From Rhodoplanes sp046000175 (lineage in GTDB: Bacteria > Pseudomonadota > Alphaproteobacteria > Rhizobiales > Xanthobacteraceae), in NCBI RefSeq assembly GCF_046000175.1, contig NZ_JBEOMB010000048.1, positions 58,974-122,973 of the forward strand: DNA of 64,000 nt, in the 5' to 3' direction. The notes beneath the pieces are model-generated. The model was not told where the DNA came from. It made no database searches and worked only from the letters and a program-made list of their open reading frames with translations. Positions within the stretch are counted from its first letter, which is position 1; each line of letters begins with the position of its first letter. The translations under genes were made by a program, and so were the position numbers. Positions 8,580-16,588 of the stretch are shown piece by piece.

Positions 8580-8690
8580 GTCATGGCCGGGCTCGTCCCG
8601 GCCATCCACGTCTGCTTCGGCCGCGACCGTCCGGCCGAGGACGCCGAATGCAGTGCCATCGTGGATGGCCGGGACGAGCCCGGCCATGAC
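8580..8690. repeat. Palindromic intergenic repeat, family B
   Basis: The left arm 8580-8609 and the right arm 8661-8690 are a perfect 30-bp inverted repeat (outer end GTCATGGCCGGGCTCGTCCC). The 51-base centre contains further partial complementarity (CTTCGGCCGCGACCG and CGGCCGAGGACGCCG). It sits between sdhE and mfd on the transcribed strand, so the RNA would form a very stable hairpin. There is no T-run, so it is not a classical terminator. Confidence 0.9.
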
Positions 8691-8719
8691 GATGCCGAGT
8701 TCAAGATCGCTGGTCCGAC

Positions 8720-11700
8720 ATGGCACGAACTGCCCCCGCAAATTCCCCCGCCGCCCTGCTGAAGCCCGGCCGCGCCCTGACCCTGTCCAGCGTCGCCGAC
8801 GGGGCCGAGGGCTTCGTCCTCGGCGATCTCGCCCGCGCCGTCGCCGCCCGCACGGACGCGCCCGCCGTCTCGCTCCTCGTCGTCTGCCGCGACGGCGCCC
8901 GCATGGCGCAGCTCGCCCGCACGCTGCGCTTCTTCGCGCCCGACCTCGTCCAGCTCCAGTTCCCGGCCTGGGACTGCCAGCCCTACGACCGCGTCTCGCC
9001 GCATGCCGGCATCGTCGCCGAGCGGATGATCACGCTGGCCCGGCTCGCGCGGCTGAAGGGCTCAGAGAAGCCGACCGTGCTGCTCACCACGGTCAACGCC
9101 GTGGTGCAGCGCGTGCCGGCGAAGCGCCAGATCGCCGGGCAGGCGCTCTCCGCCGCGCCGGGCAACCGCATCGCCATGGACGGCATCACCCGCTGGCTCG
9201 AGCTCAACGGCTATCTGCGCACCGCGACGGTGCGCGAGCCCGGCGAGTACGCGGTGCGCGGCGGCATCATCGATCTCTATCCGGCCGGCCGCGACGAGCC
9301 GGTGCGCTTCGACTTCTTCGGCGACACGCTGGAATCGATCCGCACCTTCGATCCCGAGACCCAGCGCACCCAGGACCAGCTCCACGCGCTCGACCTCGTG
9401 CCGGTCGCCGAGTTCCAGCTGATCACGGAGACGATCAGAAAATTTCGCCAGTCCTATGTGTCGACCTTCGGCACGGCGGGCTCCGAGGATCAGCTCTACG
9501 AGGCGGTGAGCGAAGGCCGCCGCTATCCCGGCATGGAGCACTGGCTGCCGCTGTTCCACGACCGGATGGACACGCTGTTCGATTACGTGCCGGACACGCC
9601 CGTGGTGCTGGAGCCGCTGGCCGAAGAGGCCGCGCACGAACGGCTCGCGCAGATCGCCGACTACTACGAGGCGCGCAAGCAGGCCGTGGCGATGGACGGC
9701 GGCGGCCCGCCCTACAAGCCGCTGCCGCCCGATCGTCTCTACTTGGGCGAAACGGAATGGCGCGACAAACTCGCCGACGCTTCGCTGGTGCGCGTCACGC
9801 CCTTCGCGTCGCCGGAGGGCGCCGCTGAAAAAGGCGCTGTCGTCGACATCGGAACCCGGGCCGGCCACAACTTCGCCGACGAGCGCGCCAAGCCCGACGG
9901 CAACGTCTTCGAGGCGCTGAAGCAGCACGTGGAAAAGCTGCAGGGCGCCGGCAAGCGCGTCGTCGTCGCGCTGTGGAGCGAGGGCGCCCGCGACCGTACC
10001 GGCAACGTGCTGACCGACCACAAGCTGGTCAATCTGCGTCACGTGTCGAGCTGGCCCGAGGCGAAGTCGCGCCCCGCCGTCGAGGTGTCGCTCGCCGTGT
10101 TCGGCATCGAGGCGGGCTTCGAGACCGACGACCTCGCCGTCATCGGCGAGCAGGACATTCTCGGCGATCGCTTGGTCCGCCAGCGTCGCGCCAGCAAGAA
10201 GGCGGAAAACTTCATCGCCGAGGTGACGAGCCTGTCGGCCGGCGACCTCGTCGTCCATGTCGACCACGGCATCGGCCGCTTCGTCGGGCTGAAGACGATC
10301 GAAGCCGCGGGCGCGCCGCACGATTGCCTGGAGCTGCATTACGCCGGCCAGGACAAGCTCTACCTCCCGGTCGAGAACATCGAGCTGTTGTCGCGCTACG
10401 GCTCGGAGGATACGGCGGTCGAGCTGGACCGTCTGGGCGGTGCCGGCTGGCAGACGCGCAAGGCGCGGATGAAGCAGCGCATCCGCGAGATCGCCGGCGA
10501 GCTGATCAGGATCGCGGCGGAGCGCCAGCTCCACGAGGCGCCGCGGCTGACGCTGGGGCAGGGCGTGTACGACGAGTTCTGCGCCGGCTTCCCCTACGAC
10601 GAGACCGAGGACCAGAACAACGCGATCAACGCCGTGCTGGACGACCTCTCGGCCGGCCGCCCGATGGACCGCCTGGTGTGCGGCGACGTCGGCTTCGGCA
10701 AGACCGAGGTGGCGCTGCGCGCCGCGCTCGCGACCGTGATGAACGGCAAGCAGGTCGCCGTCGTGGTGCCGACGACGCTGCTCGCCCGCCAGCATTTCCG
10801 CACCTTCGCGACGCGCTTCCACGGCTTTCCGGTGAACGTCGCGCAGCTCTCGCGGCTCGCCACCTCGAAGGAGACTTCCGCGGCCAAGAAGGGTCTCGCC
10901 GAGGGGCAGGTCGACATCGTCGTCGGCACCCACGCGCTGCTCGGCAAGGCGATCAAGTTCAAGGATTTGGGCCTCGTGATCGTCGACGAGGAGCAGCATT
11001 TCGGCGTCGCCCACAAGGAGCGCCTGAAGGCGCTGCGCTCCGAGGTGCATGTCTTGACCCTCACCGCGACGCCGATTCCGCGCACCCTGCAGCTCGCCCT
11101 CACGGGCGTGCGCGAGCTGTCGATCATCGCGACGCCGCCGGTCGACCGCCTCGCCGTGCGCACCTTCGTCACCCCGTTCGATCCGCTCACCGTGCGCGAG
11201 GCGCTGTTGCGCGAGCGCTATCGCGGCGGCCAGGCCTTCTACATCTGCCCGCGCATCGAGGACCTGGCCGAGGCCAAGACGTTCTTGGACAAGCACGTGC
11301 CGGAGGTGCGGGTCGTCACGGCGCACGGGCAGATGGCGCCGGCCGTGCTGGAGGACGTCATGTCGGCCTTCTACGACGGCAAGTACGACGTGCTGCTCTC
11401 CACCACGATCGTCGAGTCGGGCCTCGACATCCCGACCGCCAACACGCTGATCGTGCACCGTGCCGACATGTTCGGCCTCGCCCAGCTCTATCAGCTCCGC
11501 GGCCGCGTCGGCCGCTCCAAGACGCGCGCCTATGCGCTGTTCACGATCCCGGCCGGGCGCAAGATCACGCCGACGGCGGAGCGGCGCCTGAAGGTGCTGC
11601 AGTCGCTCGACACGCTCGGCGCCGGCTTCCAGCTCGCCTCGCACGATCTCGACATCCGCGGCGCCGGCAATCTCTTGGGCGACGAGCAGTCCGGCCACAT

Positions 11701-12250
11701 CAAGGAGGTCGGCTTCGAGCTCTATCAGCAGATGCTGGAGGAGGCGGTCGAGAGCCTCAAGGCCGGCGTCGCCGCACCCGTCGAGGACCGCTGGTCGCCC
11801 CAGATCACCATCGGCATGCCGGTGCTGATCCCGGAGGACTACGTGCCGGATCTCTCGGTGCGGCTCGCCCTCTACCGGCGCCTCGCCGACCTCGACGACG
11901 AGCGCGAGATCGACGGCTTCGCGGCCGAGCTGGTCGACCGGTTCGGCACGATGCCGGTCGAGGTCGAGTATCTGCTGCGCACCGTGCTCCTGAAGGCGCT
12001 GTGCCGCCGCGCCAATGTCGCGAAGATCGATGCCGGTCCGAAGGGCGCCGTCATCGCGTTCCGCGACGACAGTTTCGCCGATCCGGCCGGCCTCGTGCAC
12101 TACATCCGCAAGCAGGGCGTGATGGCGAAGGTGCGGCCCGACATGAAGGTGGTGTTCTTCGAGGACTGGGAGGAGCCGGTCGACCGCCTGAAGGGCTCGA
12201 CCGCGATCCTCCGCGACCTCGCCGCGATCGCGACCAAGAAGGCGGCGTAG
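8720..12250 (+). CDS. mfd: Transcription-repair coupling factor Mfd
   Basis: Mfd removes RNA polymerase stalled at DNA lesions and recruits UvrA. The product is 1176 residues, normal for the family. In order: the UvrB-like N-terminal region (to about 350), the CarD-like RNA-polymerase-interaction domain around residue 507 (GDLVVHVDHGIGRFVGLKTI), the helicase domains with Walker A GDVGFGKTE near 654, DEEQHFG near 755, TATPIPRTLQLALTG and QLRGRVGRS, and the C-terminal TRCF domain. Its RecG-like translocase makes it a paralogue of the neighbouring recG. Confidence 0.98.
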   Translation: MARTAPANSPAALLKPGRALTLSSVADGAEGFVLGDLARAVAARTDAPAVSLLVVCRDGARMAQLARTLRFFAPDLVQLQFPAWDCQPYDRVSPHAGIVAERMITLARLARLKGSEKPTVLLTTVNAVVQRVPAKRQIAGQALSAAPGNRIAMDGITRWLELNGYLRTATVREPGEYAVRGGIIDLYPAGRDEPVRFDFFGDTLESIRTFDPETQRTQDQLHALDLVPVAEFQLITETIRKFRQSYVSTFGTAGSEDQLYEAVSEGRRYPGMEHWLPLFHDRMDTLFDYVPDTPVVLEPLAEEAAHERLAQIADYYEARKQAVAMDGGGPPYKPLPPDRLYLGETEWRDKLADASLVRVTPFASPEGAAEKGAVVDIGTRAGHNFADERAKPDGNVFEALKQHVEKLQGAGKRVVVALWSEGARDRTGNVLTDHKLVNLRHVSSWPEAKSRPAVEVSLAVFGIEAGFETDDLAVIGEQDILGDRLVRQRRASKKAENFIAEVTSLSAGDLVVHVDHGIGRFVGLKTIEAAGAPHDCLELHYAGQDKLYLPVENIELLSRYGSEDTAVELDRLGGAGWQTRKARMKQRIREIAGELIRIAAERQLHEAPRLTLGQGVYDEFCAGFPYDETEDQNNAINAVLDDLSAGRPMDRLVCGDVGFGKTEVALRAALATVMNGKQVAVVVPTTLLARQHFRTFATRFHGFPVNVAQLSRLATSKETSAAKKGLAEGQVDIVVGTHALLGKAIKFKDLGLVIVDEEQHFGVAHKERLKALRSEVHVLTLTATPIPRTLQLALTGVRELSIIATPPVDRLAVRTFVTPFDPLTVREALLRERYRGGQAFYICPRIEDLAEAKTFLDKHVPEVRVVTAHGQMAPAVLEDVMSAFYDGKYDVLLSTTIVESGLDIPTANTLIVHRADMFGLAQLYQLRGRVGRSKTRAYALFTIPAGRKITPTAERRLKVLQSLDTLGAGFQLASHDLDIRGAGNLLGDEQSGHIKEVGFELYQQMLEEAVESLKAGVAAPVEDRWSPQITIGMPVLIPEDYVPDLSVRLALYRRLADLDDEREIDGFAAELVDRFGTMPVEVEYLLRTVLLKALCRRANVAKIDAGPKGAVIAFRDDSFADPAGLVHYIRKQGVMAKVRPDMKVVFFEDWEEPVDRLKGSTAILRDLAAIATKKAA

Positions 12251-12267
12251 CAGCCGAGAAAGCGGCC

Positions 12268-12406
12268 GCGTGCCCCGGACAAGGCGCGTCGGGCCAGCGG
12301 GCCCGATGCGCCGCAGATCCGGGGCCCAGGGGCAGCTCGGCACAGCCTTGTCCGTTCGCCCCTGGGTCCCGGCTCGCGGTGCGTTGCACCGCGTCCGGGA
12401 CACGAG
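12268..12406. repeat. Palindromic intergenic repeat, family G
   Basis: This stretch between the convergent mfd and FrnE-like genes has outer arms resembling CGTGCCCCGGAC and GTCCGGGACACG. Inner modules (GCGCCGCAGATCCGGGGCCC and CCTGGGTCCCGGCTCGCGG) also have partial mutual complementarity. Only one full copy is seen here. It may help separate the two convergent transcripts. Confidence 0.6.
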
Positions 12407-12409
12407 GTC

Positions 12410-13123
12410 TCAATACGGCCGCCGGTCCGGATCCGCGATCTCGCCCGTCGCCACCTTCTGCTGGAACGTGCCAAAAGCCCGCCGGATCGCCTCCGCGAGA
12501 TACTCCGGCGACTGGGCGCCCGAGACGGCGAGCACGCCGCCGAAGACGAAGCACGGGACGCCCTCGACGCCGGCGCGCTGCGCCGCCTCGGCCTCCTCGG
12601 TGACGGCGGCCTCGTCCTGGTCGGTGGCGAGGCGGGACCTGATCACGTCCGCGTCGAGGCCGATGTCGGCCGCGGCCTGAACCAGCACGCCGCGTTCCGA
12701 CAGGTTGGCGGCTTCGGAGAAGTACAGCTCCATCAGCCGCTGCTTCATGGCGCCGGCCAGCGCCGGCTGCTGCTCGCCGGCCCACTTGATCAGGCGGTGG
12801 CAGTCGATGGTGCTGGGCTGCCAGGTCATCTTGTCGATGGCGTAGACGAGTCCCTCGGCCTCGGCGGCGGCGATCATGCGGGGCGCGTTCGCCATGTAGC
12901 GCTCGACCGAGCCGAACTTCCGTTCCAGATACGCCCGCCGGCTGATGCCGTCGCGCGGCACCCACGGATTCAGGAAATAGGCGCGCCAGCGCACCGTCAC
13001 CGGGACGTCGGGGACCGCCTCGAGCGCGCGCTCGAGGCGCCGCTTGCCGATGAAGCACCACGGGCAGACGACGTCGGAGACGACGTCGATCGGCATTTTT
13101 TCCAGCACGAGGGTGTCGGTCAT
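12410..13123 (-). CDS. DsbA-family oxidoreductase, FrnE type
   Basis: This is a 237-residue cytoplasmic thioredoxin-fold protein of the FrnE/DsbA group (2-hydroxychromene-2-carboxylate isomerase-like). The active site is CPWC at residues 20-23 in VVCPWCFIGKRRLE. Further family features are WRAYFLNPWVP, the helical insertion, and the cis-proline strand GVEGVPCFVFGG. There is no signal peptide. Start at 13123 (MTDTLVLEKMPIDVV) is chosen because the motif is then at the usual distance from the N-terminus; the open frame extends further upstream without conservation. Confidence 0.9.
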   Translation of the reverse strand: MTDTLVLEKMPIDVVSDVVCPWCFIGKRRLERALEAVPDVPVTVRWRAYFLNPWVPRDGISRRAYLERKFGSVERYMANAPRMIAAAEAEGLVYAIDKMTWQPSTIDCHRLIKWAGEQQPALAGAMKQRLMELYFSEAANLSERGVLVQAAADIGLDADVIRSRLATDQDEAAVTEEAEAAQRAGVEGVPCFVFGGVLAVSGAQSPEYLAEAIRRAFGTFQQKVATGEIADPDRRPY

Positions 13124-13274
13124 CGGGGGCTCCACGGAAGAACAGGCTCGGGTCGCCCGCGAGAATAGGGTCGCCTCGGCGCCCGACAAGCCCGATCTGT
13201 CCGGCCCTGTGTGATCCGGATCACCGAACCGTCGGGCGCGCCGGCGCAGGATCGGCGCTCCAGGAGGAACCGCC

Positions 13275-13517
13275 ATGCAGAACTCCGTCGCGCCGTCCCC
13301 CGTCGAGCCGGACCGTGGGGAGCCCCGGTCCCGCGTGTCGCGTCGCACCGCCGCCGTGCTGGTCGCGGTCCCGTGGACGGTCGGGATGCTGTGGGCGAGC
13401 CCGCCGGCCGGCATGGCGGGAGTCGTCATTCTCGCCGTGGCCGGAGCACTCTTCGGCGTCGCGTGGGTGTGGCTGTTCGGTTGGGTGATGCGGCGGATCG
13501 GCGTGCCGGTCTGGTGA
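13275..13517 (+). CDS. Small membrane protein, hypothetical
   Basis: The 80-residue product has a polar Pro/Arg-rich N-terminus (1-25) and two hydrophobic segments (about 26-45 and 46-72, GVVILAVAGALFGVAWVWLF), ending in a short basic tail. An AGGAGG ribosome-binding site lies 6 bases before the ATG, which strongly supports translation. I do not recognise the family. It faces the PleD-like gene tail to tail. Confidence 0.65.
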   Translation: MQNSVAPSPVEPDRGEPRSRVSRRTAAVLVAVPWTVGMLWASPPAGMAGVVILAVAGALFGVAWVWLFGWVMRRIGVPVW

Positions 13518-13541
13518 GCTGCGCCGTGGCGCGTCCGAACG

Positions 13542-14819
13542 TCACTCCGCCGCCACGGGCGCCGGCTCGGAGACGCGCGCGAGCAGGCTCTCCACCGTGT
13601 CGGTGGACTTGAGCATGGCGAGCGTCACGGAGGCGTCGATGCGGCCGGTCGGATCGTCGGCCGGCGCCAGCATGGTGTGGCGCAGCACGCTGGCGATGCG
13701 GCGCGCCACCGCGTGGGCCTTCTCCAGCGGGGTCGCCTGGAACGTCACCAGGATCGAGCCGTCGCTCGCCCGGCAGGCGAAGTCGACATTGCGGACGACC
13801 CGCACGGCGAGCCGCGCCGCGTCGAGGCTGGCGCGCTGATCGAGCGTCGGCGGGAACGAGAAGCGGGCGATGGACAGCGCCTGGCCGCGGGTCTTGGCCT
13901 CCTCGACGGCGCGGGCGAGATCGCGCAGAAAGCCCGTGACGGTGAACAGGCCGGTGACCGGATCGACCAGCCCCTGCGCGTCGAGCGCGGCGAGCTGGCG
14001 CCTCAGCCGCGCCTCGAAAGCGTGCAGCCGCACCAGCGGCACCAGCGCATCGACGACCGCGGCCGGCTCGCCCGAGAGGTTTTCCAGATTGGGCAGCCGC
14101 ACCGCGTCGAAGGTCGCGGGCAGCTCGGGCAGCAGCGCGACCGGGAGGTCGCGGAAGCGCGGATCCTCGGCGAGCGCGGTGAGGAAGGCTTCCAGCGTGC
14201 GCGGGCCGAAGCCGTCGCCGACGACGATGCCGTCGACGTCGCGGGCGTTGAGATAGCGGGCGGCGGTCTCGATGCCGAGCGCGCCGATCAGGCCGAGCCG
14301 CTCGCCGACCGCGGTGCCGAGCCCCGGATAGGTGCGGCCGCGGCCGCACACCAGCACGGTCGCGTCGTCGAGCGGGTCGGTAGCGGGATGCGTCGCGGCA
14401 TCGACCGGCGCATCGGTCTCCGGCGCGACCAGGGCGGCGCGACGCGCGACGGTCGCATGCAGGGTGCGGACGCGCTGCGCCGAGTCGAGCCGCGCCACGA
14501 TGCGCTCGCACGGTGCGTCGGCGGCGATCGGCAGTGCGTCCGGAAGATGATCACGAAGCCCGTCGACCGGCGCGGCGAGCACCGGCGTGAATACGGCGAG
14601 GTCGGCGAGCGCCTGTCGGATCTTGTCGAGCACCTTGGCGGTCGGCGCATCGGCCGCCTGCGGCATCACGAGGCCGGCCGGCGCCTGCTTGGCGATCGTC
14701 GCGGCGGCCTTCGACCAGGGCGCCGCGATCACCGGGGCGGCCCCGGCGAGTTCGAGCGCATGCGCGAGAACCGGATCGGCGTCCTCGGCGATCACGATCA
14801 CGGGGCCTTGCAGCGACAT
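13542..14819 (-). CDS. Degenerate PleD-like protein (pseudo-GGDEF)
   Basis: The 425-residue product has the REC-REC-GGDEF layout of the cell-cycle diguanylate cyclase PleD. Receiver-like domain 1 (about 5-120) lacks the acidic pocket. Receiver-like domain 2 (about 150-270) keeps one possible phospho-acceptor Asp in GIVVGDGFG. The last part has the GGDEF-domain start DPVTGLFTVTGFLRDL, but the catalytic loop reads RASDGSILV in place of GGDEF/GGEEF. It is therefore predicted not to make c-di-GMP and may bind or sense instead. The start at 14819 has GAGGAG five bases upstream; GTG 14825 is less likely. A CtrA-like box lies about 45 bases upstream. Confidence 0.75.
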   Translation of the reverse strand: MSLQGPVIVIAEDADPVLAHALELAGAAPVIAAPWSKAAATIAKQAPAGLVMPQAADAPTAKVLDKIRQALADLAVFTPVLAAPVDGLRDHLPDALPIAADAPCERIVARLDSAQRVRTLHATVARRAALVAPETDAPVDAATHPATDPLDDATVLVCGRGRTYPGLGTAVGERLGLIGALGIETAARYLNARDVDGIVVGDGFGPRTLEAFLTALAEDPRFRDLPVALLPELPATFDAVRLPNLENLSGEPAAVVDALVPLVRLHAFEARLRRQLAALDAQGLVDPVTGLFTVTGFLRDLARAVEEAKTRGQALSIARFSFPPTLDQRASLDAARLAVRVVRNVDFACRASDGSILVTFQATPLEKAHAVARRIASVLRHTMLAPADDPTGRIDASVTLAMLKSTDTVESLLARVSEPAPVAAE

Positions 14820-14863
14820 CGGCACTCCTCGGGCGGGGCACCGTGCAGCCTATGCGAACGCCG

Positions 14864-14878
14864 TTAACGCGGCGTCAA
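14864..14878 (-). promoter_or_regulatory. CtrA-like box / candidate promoter of PleD-like gene
   Basis: Read on the minus strand the site is TTGA-N7-TTAAC, one base from the alphaproteobacterial CtrA consensus TTAA-N7-TTAA. The same TTGACG can serve as a -35 element with CATAGG 18 bases further on. It lies 45 bases upstream of the PleD-like start. No search statistics are available. Confidence 0.4.
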
Positions 14879-14934
14879 CGCTTCCGTGAATGTGCGCCGC
14901 GTCACGTCGGCCGCACCGCGGCCCGCCGACGTGA

Positions 14935-16503
14935 TCACGCCGCCGCCGACGCGGCCGGCGTGCGGCGGTCCCGGAAGGCGGCGACGACGAGCGGCGAGAC
15001 GCCGCGCTCGGTCAGCGCCGCGCGGGTCTCCTCGCCGTGGCCGGCATGGCCGAACAGGCGCTGGCCCATGAGGATGTCGGGCAAGGCGAGCAGCGTCGTG
15101 CCGGGCGCGATCTCGTCGGTGACCCGCTCGATCTCGGCGAGCGCCACCCGGTAGCCGCCGATCGAGACGAAGCCGGAGGGCGGCGCCGTCACGGTGAGCA
15201 CGTTCGTCGACTTCTCGACCCGGCAGGGCTGGCGGGTGTCGACGTGGAGATCGGAGCCGATCTGCAGGAACGGCGCGTTGCCGCGCTCGGCGCCGGGCGG
15301 GAACGGGTGGCGCGGCACCATCGAGCCGCGGATCGTCAGCGTGCCGAGGTCGGAGCGCGCGATCTCGGCGACGAGCGTCGCGCCCGGCGTGGTGCGCGGC
15401 GCCGTCACGGCGCCGGCCGTTATGGCGGCGGGGCGCCCGTCTGTTCCGCGGCGGGCGGCGATCAGGCCGGTCTCGCCGAACACCTGGAGATCGACCAGGG
15501 CGCAGTCCCGTGTCGGCCAGTCCGCCGCCGCGGCGAGGCGCTCCGGCGTCCGCCATACGGCGATGACGCTCGACAGCTTCGGGGCGCGGCCGAGCACGCC
15601 GGCCTCGGCCAGCCGCTGGGCGAGCGGGCCGGGCAGGGTGAGGACGCGGGCGTCGAGCGCGTCGAGCTGGTCGCCGAGCACGCCGGCGTCGAACGGCGGG
15701 TGCAACGCGAGCGTGCCGCCGAGCAAGAGCCACGGCACCAGGCCGGTCGAGAGGCCGGCGAGCGACGACGGCTGCAGGGTCGAGACCACCGTGGTGGCGT
15801 GCTCCATCCGGCATTCGAGCGCGATGGAGAGGCCGGCGGCGAGCAGCTCGACCTGGTTGCGACCGACCGCGACGGGGCCGCCCAGATCGGTGTCGAAGGT
15901 GACGACCGCCACATGCGCGGCCGGGTTGACGGGCCGGTCGACCGGCGGCACCGGCCCGGCGGCGGGCTCGCTCAGCATTGGGTCGAGCGGCACCATGCCG
16001 TCCGGGAGATCCGGCCCGAAGCCGGTGACGCAGCGCACCGTGAAGCAGTCGGCCGCCGCCGTCATGGCGAGGTCGACGAGGCGCGTGTCGCCGACCCGGC
16101 CGCCGGCGACGATCGCCTTGGCGCCGACCCGGGAGAGCGCCTCGCGCAGCTCGGCGCGGCGCCACAGCAGCGGCAGCGGCGCCGCGATCATGCCGGCCCG
16201 CACCACCCCGAGCAGCGCGAGGATCTGCTCGGCCGTGTTCGGCCCCTGCAGCGCCACCACGGCGTCGGTCGGCAGCCCCAGGCTGCGCAGCCGCTGTGCG
16301 ATGTTTCCGACGATGCGGTCGACCTCGGCCCAGGTGAGGCTCAGCGGACGTCCGCCGCAGGCGGTCGGCCGGTGCGGCGCGTCGACGAGGGCGATCGCGT
16401 CGGGGGCGCGGGCAATGGCGCGGGCGATCAGGTCGTCGAAGGTGACCCGGCCGGCGTGCTGCGCCTGCAGAAGCTCGTCCGGAGAGGTGTCGCCGAGAAT
16501 CAT
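14935..16503 (-). CDS. Acyl-CoA-synthetase-like protein lacking AMP-binding motifs
   Basis: The 522-residue protein has the overall form of the ANL superfamily (acyl-CoA synthetases): an N-terminal region LTWAEVDRIVGNIAQRLRSL with VVALQGPNTAEQILALLGVV, and a C-terminal part with GFVSIGGYRVALAEIERV. The phosphate-binding loop, normally TSGTTGxPK, is replaced by VTFDTDLGGPVAVGR, and no catalytic C-terminal lysine is visible (the tail is Ala-rich). It is therefore predicted to be a pseudoenzyme or to have a divergent activity. It lies 115 bases upstream of the PleD-like gene on the same strand, and the two may form a functional pair. Confidence 0.75.
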   Translation of the reverse strand: MILGDTSPDELLQAQHAGRVTFDDLIARAIARAPDAIALVDAPHRPTACGGRPLSLTWAEVDRIVGNIAQRLRSLGLPTDAVVALQGPNTAEQILALLGVVRAGMIAAPLPLLWRRAELREALSRVGAKAIVAGGRVGDTRLVDLAMTAAADCFTVRCVTGFGPDLPDGMVPLDPMLSEPAAGPVPPVDRPVNPAAHVAVVTFDTDLGGPVAVGRNQVELLAAGLSIALECRMEHATTVVSTLQPSSLAGLSTGLVPWLLLGGTLALHPPFDAGVLGDQLDALDARVLTLPGPLAQRLAEAGVLGRAPKLSSVIAVWRTPERLAAAADWPTRDCALVDLQVFGETGLIAARRGTDGRPAAITAGAVTAPRTTPGATLVAEIARSDLGTLTIRGSMVPRHPFPPGAERGNAPFLQIGSDLHVDTRQPCRVEKSTNVLTVTAPPSGFVSIGGYRVALAEIERVTDEIAPGTTLLALPDILMGQRLFGHAGHGEETRAALTERGVSPLVVAAFRDRRTPAASAAA

Positions 16504-16588
16504 CGTCGCGTCCCAGAGGATCTGATCACGTGCCCGCGGCCGTGGCCCCGGCGCGCGAATCGTCCGAGCGATCCAGCGACGAGATTAG

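Noticed and set aside
9062..12403. A 1113-codon open frame on the minus strand across mfd
   Set aside because: It is antisense to the clear mfd gene, is His/Arg/Glu-rich low-complexity, and arises because stop codons are rare in the shadow frames of GC-rich genes.
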